5,856 nt of DNA from an uncultured Chloroflexota bacterium (GTDB lineage: Bacteria; Chloroflexota; Anaerolineae; Aggregatilineales; Phototrophicaceae), in assembly GCA_937870805.1 (NCBI GenBank), contig CALMZT010000971.1, forward strand, positions 1 to 5,856. The letters run 5' to 3'. The translations under genes were made by a program, and so were the position numbers. Below, piece after piece: positions 5,254 to 5,856 of the stretch. Under the pieces are notes generated by a model. That model saw nothing but the letters and a program-made list of their open reading frames with translations, ran no database searches and was not told where the DNA came from. Within the stretch, counting starts at the first letter, position 1, and each line of letters begins with the position of its first letter.

Positions 5254-5856
5254 GTGTTTGATTTCTCCTGTTCAAGTGCGCGCATTCCGGCTTTGAGCAC
5301 TTCGATAATGCGATCTGTGTCGTAGACGCAGCCTGCCCATGTACCGCCACTGGCTTCCTGCAGCGCTGCCCATAAGCGTGTGTCATCTGGTAGGCGAGGA
5401 TTAGCGCGCAAATCGGGGTGGATTGGGCGCGATTGAAGGAGGGCAGCGGCTTCGAGAGATGAGAGTTCATTACCCTCTGTACCAACGAGGTTAATGCTAC
5501 CCTCAAGATTAATGCGATCAATGATGATTTCGATGATGTCACCGTCGCGCAACTTGCCGATGGGTCCGCCTGCAAGAGCTTCAGGTCCTATATGACCGAT
5601 ACATGCACCTGTAGAAAAACCGGAGAAGCGGGCATCGGTGAGAATCGAGACATGTTTGCCCCAAGGAAGGTAGCGCAACGCTGAGGTAAGCTGCGCGGTT
5701 TCTTCCATGCCTGTGCCTGAAGGTCCAACACCTGCTAAAACCACGATATCTCCCGGTTTGACAGGGTTTTCGCTGCCTTTTATAGCGCGTATACCTTCTC
5801 GTTCGGAAGCGAAGACACGCACAGAACCGCGATGACGATAAACACCGTCATCATCG
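5250..5856 (-). CDS. IlvD/Edd-family dehydratase, YjhG/YagF-like sugar-acid type, C-terminal part
   Basis: This is the C-terminal ~200 residues of an IlvD/Edd dehydratase; the gene enters from the right edge of the window. Family signatures are GVGPSGTGMEE (around 5735-5700) and LTDARFSGFSTGACIGHIGPEALAGGPIG in outline (about 5642-5556), where the RFSG serine (codon 5624-5622) is the proposed catalytic base. The DGDIIEIIIDRINLEGSI segment follows. The iron-sulfur cysteines would be in the missing N-terminal part. GPSGTGMEET in place of GPKGGPGM, and the tail LPDDTRLWAALQEASGGTWAGCVYDTDRIIEVL, point to the YjhG/YagF branch rather than to IlvD or phosphogluconate dehydratase. These enzymes dehydrate sugar acids such as D-xylonate to 2-keto-3-deoxy acids. 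The substrate here is unproven. The stop codon TGA overlaps the ATG of the M24 gene by 4 nt, so the two are translationally coupled in one operon. Confidence 0.85.
   Translation of the reverse strand, partial: DDDGVYRHRGSVRVFASEREGIRAIKGSENPVKPGDIVVLAGVGPSGTGMEETAQLTSALRYLPWGKHVSILTDARFSGFSTGACIGHIGPEALAGGPIGKLRDGDIIEIIIDRINLEGSINLVGTEGNELSSLEAAALLQSRPIHPDLRANPRLPDDTRLWAALQEASGGTWAGCVYDTDRIIEVLKAGMRALEQEKSNT
5264..5269 (-). promoter_or_regulatory. Ribosome binding site of the M24 gene inside the dehydratase end
   Basis: AGGAGA, read on the minus strand, lies 10 nt before the ATG at 5253, within the last codons of the upstream dehydratase gene. It supports both the chosen start and translation coupling through the ATGA overlap. 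Confidence 0.6.

Noticed and set aside
5250..5856. Assignment to biosynthetic IlvD (dihydroxy-acid dehydratase)
   Set aside because: The GPSGTGMEE motif and the long C-terminal tail differ from IlvD and fit the YjhG/YagF sugar-acid branch better.

Overview
The window is a piece of a bacterial chromosome of roughly balanced GC. It carries two convergent catabolic gene groups separated by a repeat-rich spacer. The best guess for the source is a Chloroflexota-like (Anaerolineae or related) or similar environmental bacterium. That guess rests on an F420-type LLM oxidoreductase next to a dihydropyrimidinase, heptad-phased intergenic repeats, and a C/G-rich palindromic element of a kind I associate with such genomes. 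There is no rRNA or other marker, so the taxon is an inference.

Plus strand, 1-3540, looks like one operon. It holds the C-terminal third of a CoA-acylating (methyl)malonate-semialdehyde dehydrogenase (to 515), a 118-residue helical protein of unknown function (588-944), an LLM-class flavin/F420-dependent oxidoreductase (1018-2037) and a dihydropyrimidinase/hydantoinase (2065-3540). The hydantoinase opens dihydropyrimidine rings. After decarbamoylation and transamination by enzymes not in the window, the product is malonate or methylmalonate semialdehyde, which the first enzyme turns into acetyl-CoA or propionyl-CoA. The set therefore fits reductive pyrimidine (or hydantoin/beta-alanine) catabolism, with the LLM enzyme as the unexplained member.

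Spacer, 3541-3876, has no credible gene. In order it holds four AGC-phased heptads directly after the hydantoinase stop codon, a 134-bp MITE-like palindromic element (3580-3713), a short tandem CGCCAAG repeat (3727-3752), and a strong terminator hairpin (3813-3846) placed to serve both converging operons.

Minus strand, 5856-3877, is a second operon. It holds the C-terminal part of an IlvD/Edd-family dehydratase, most like the YjhG/YagF sugar-acid type (5856-5250). The stop codon of that gene overlaps (ATGA) the start of an M24 'pita-bread' protein (5253-3877). By my alignment, the M24 protein has lost both conserved metal-binding aspartates but keeps the histidine and acidic residues, so it is probably not an ordinary Xaa-Pro aminopeptidase.

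The points most worth a second look are the degenerate M24 active site, the roughly 30-residue insertion beside the hydantoinase active site, the LLM/hydantoinase pairing, and the 7-nt-periodic repeats found right at the stop codons of three plus-strand genes.
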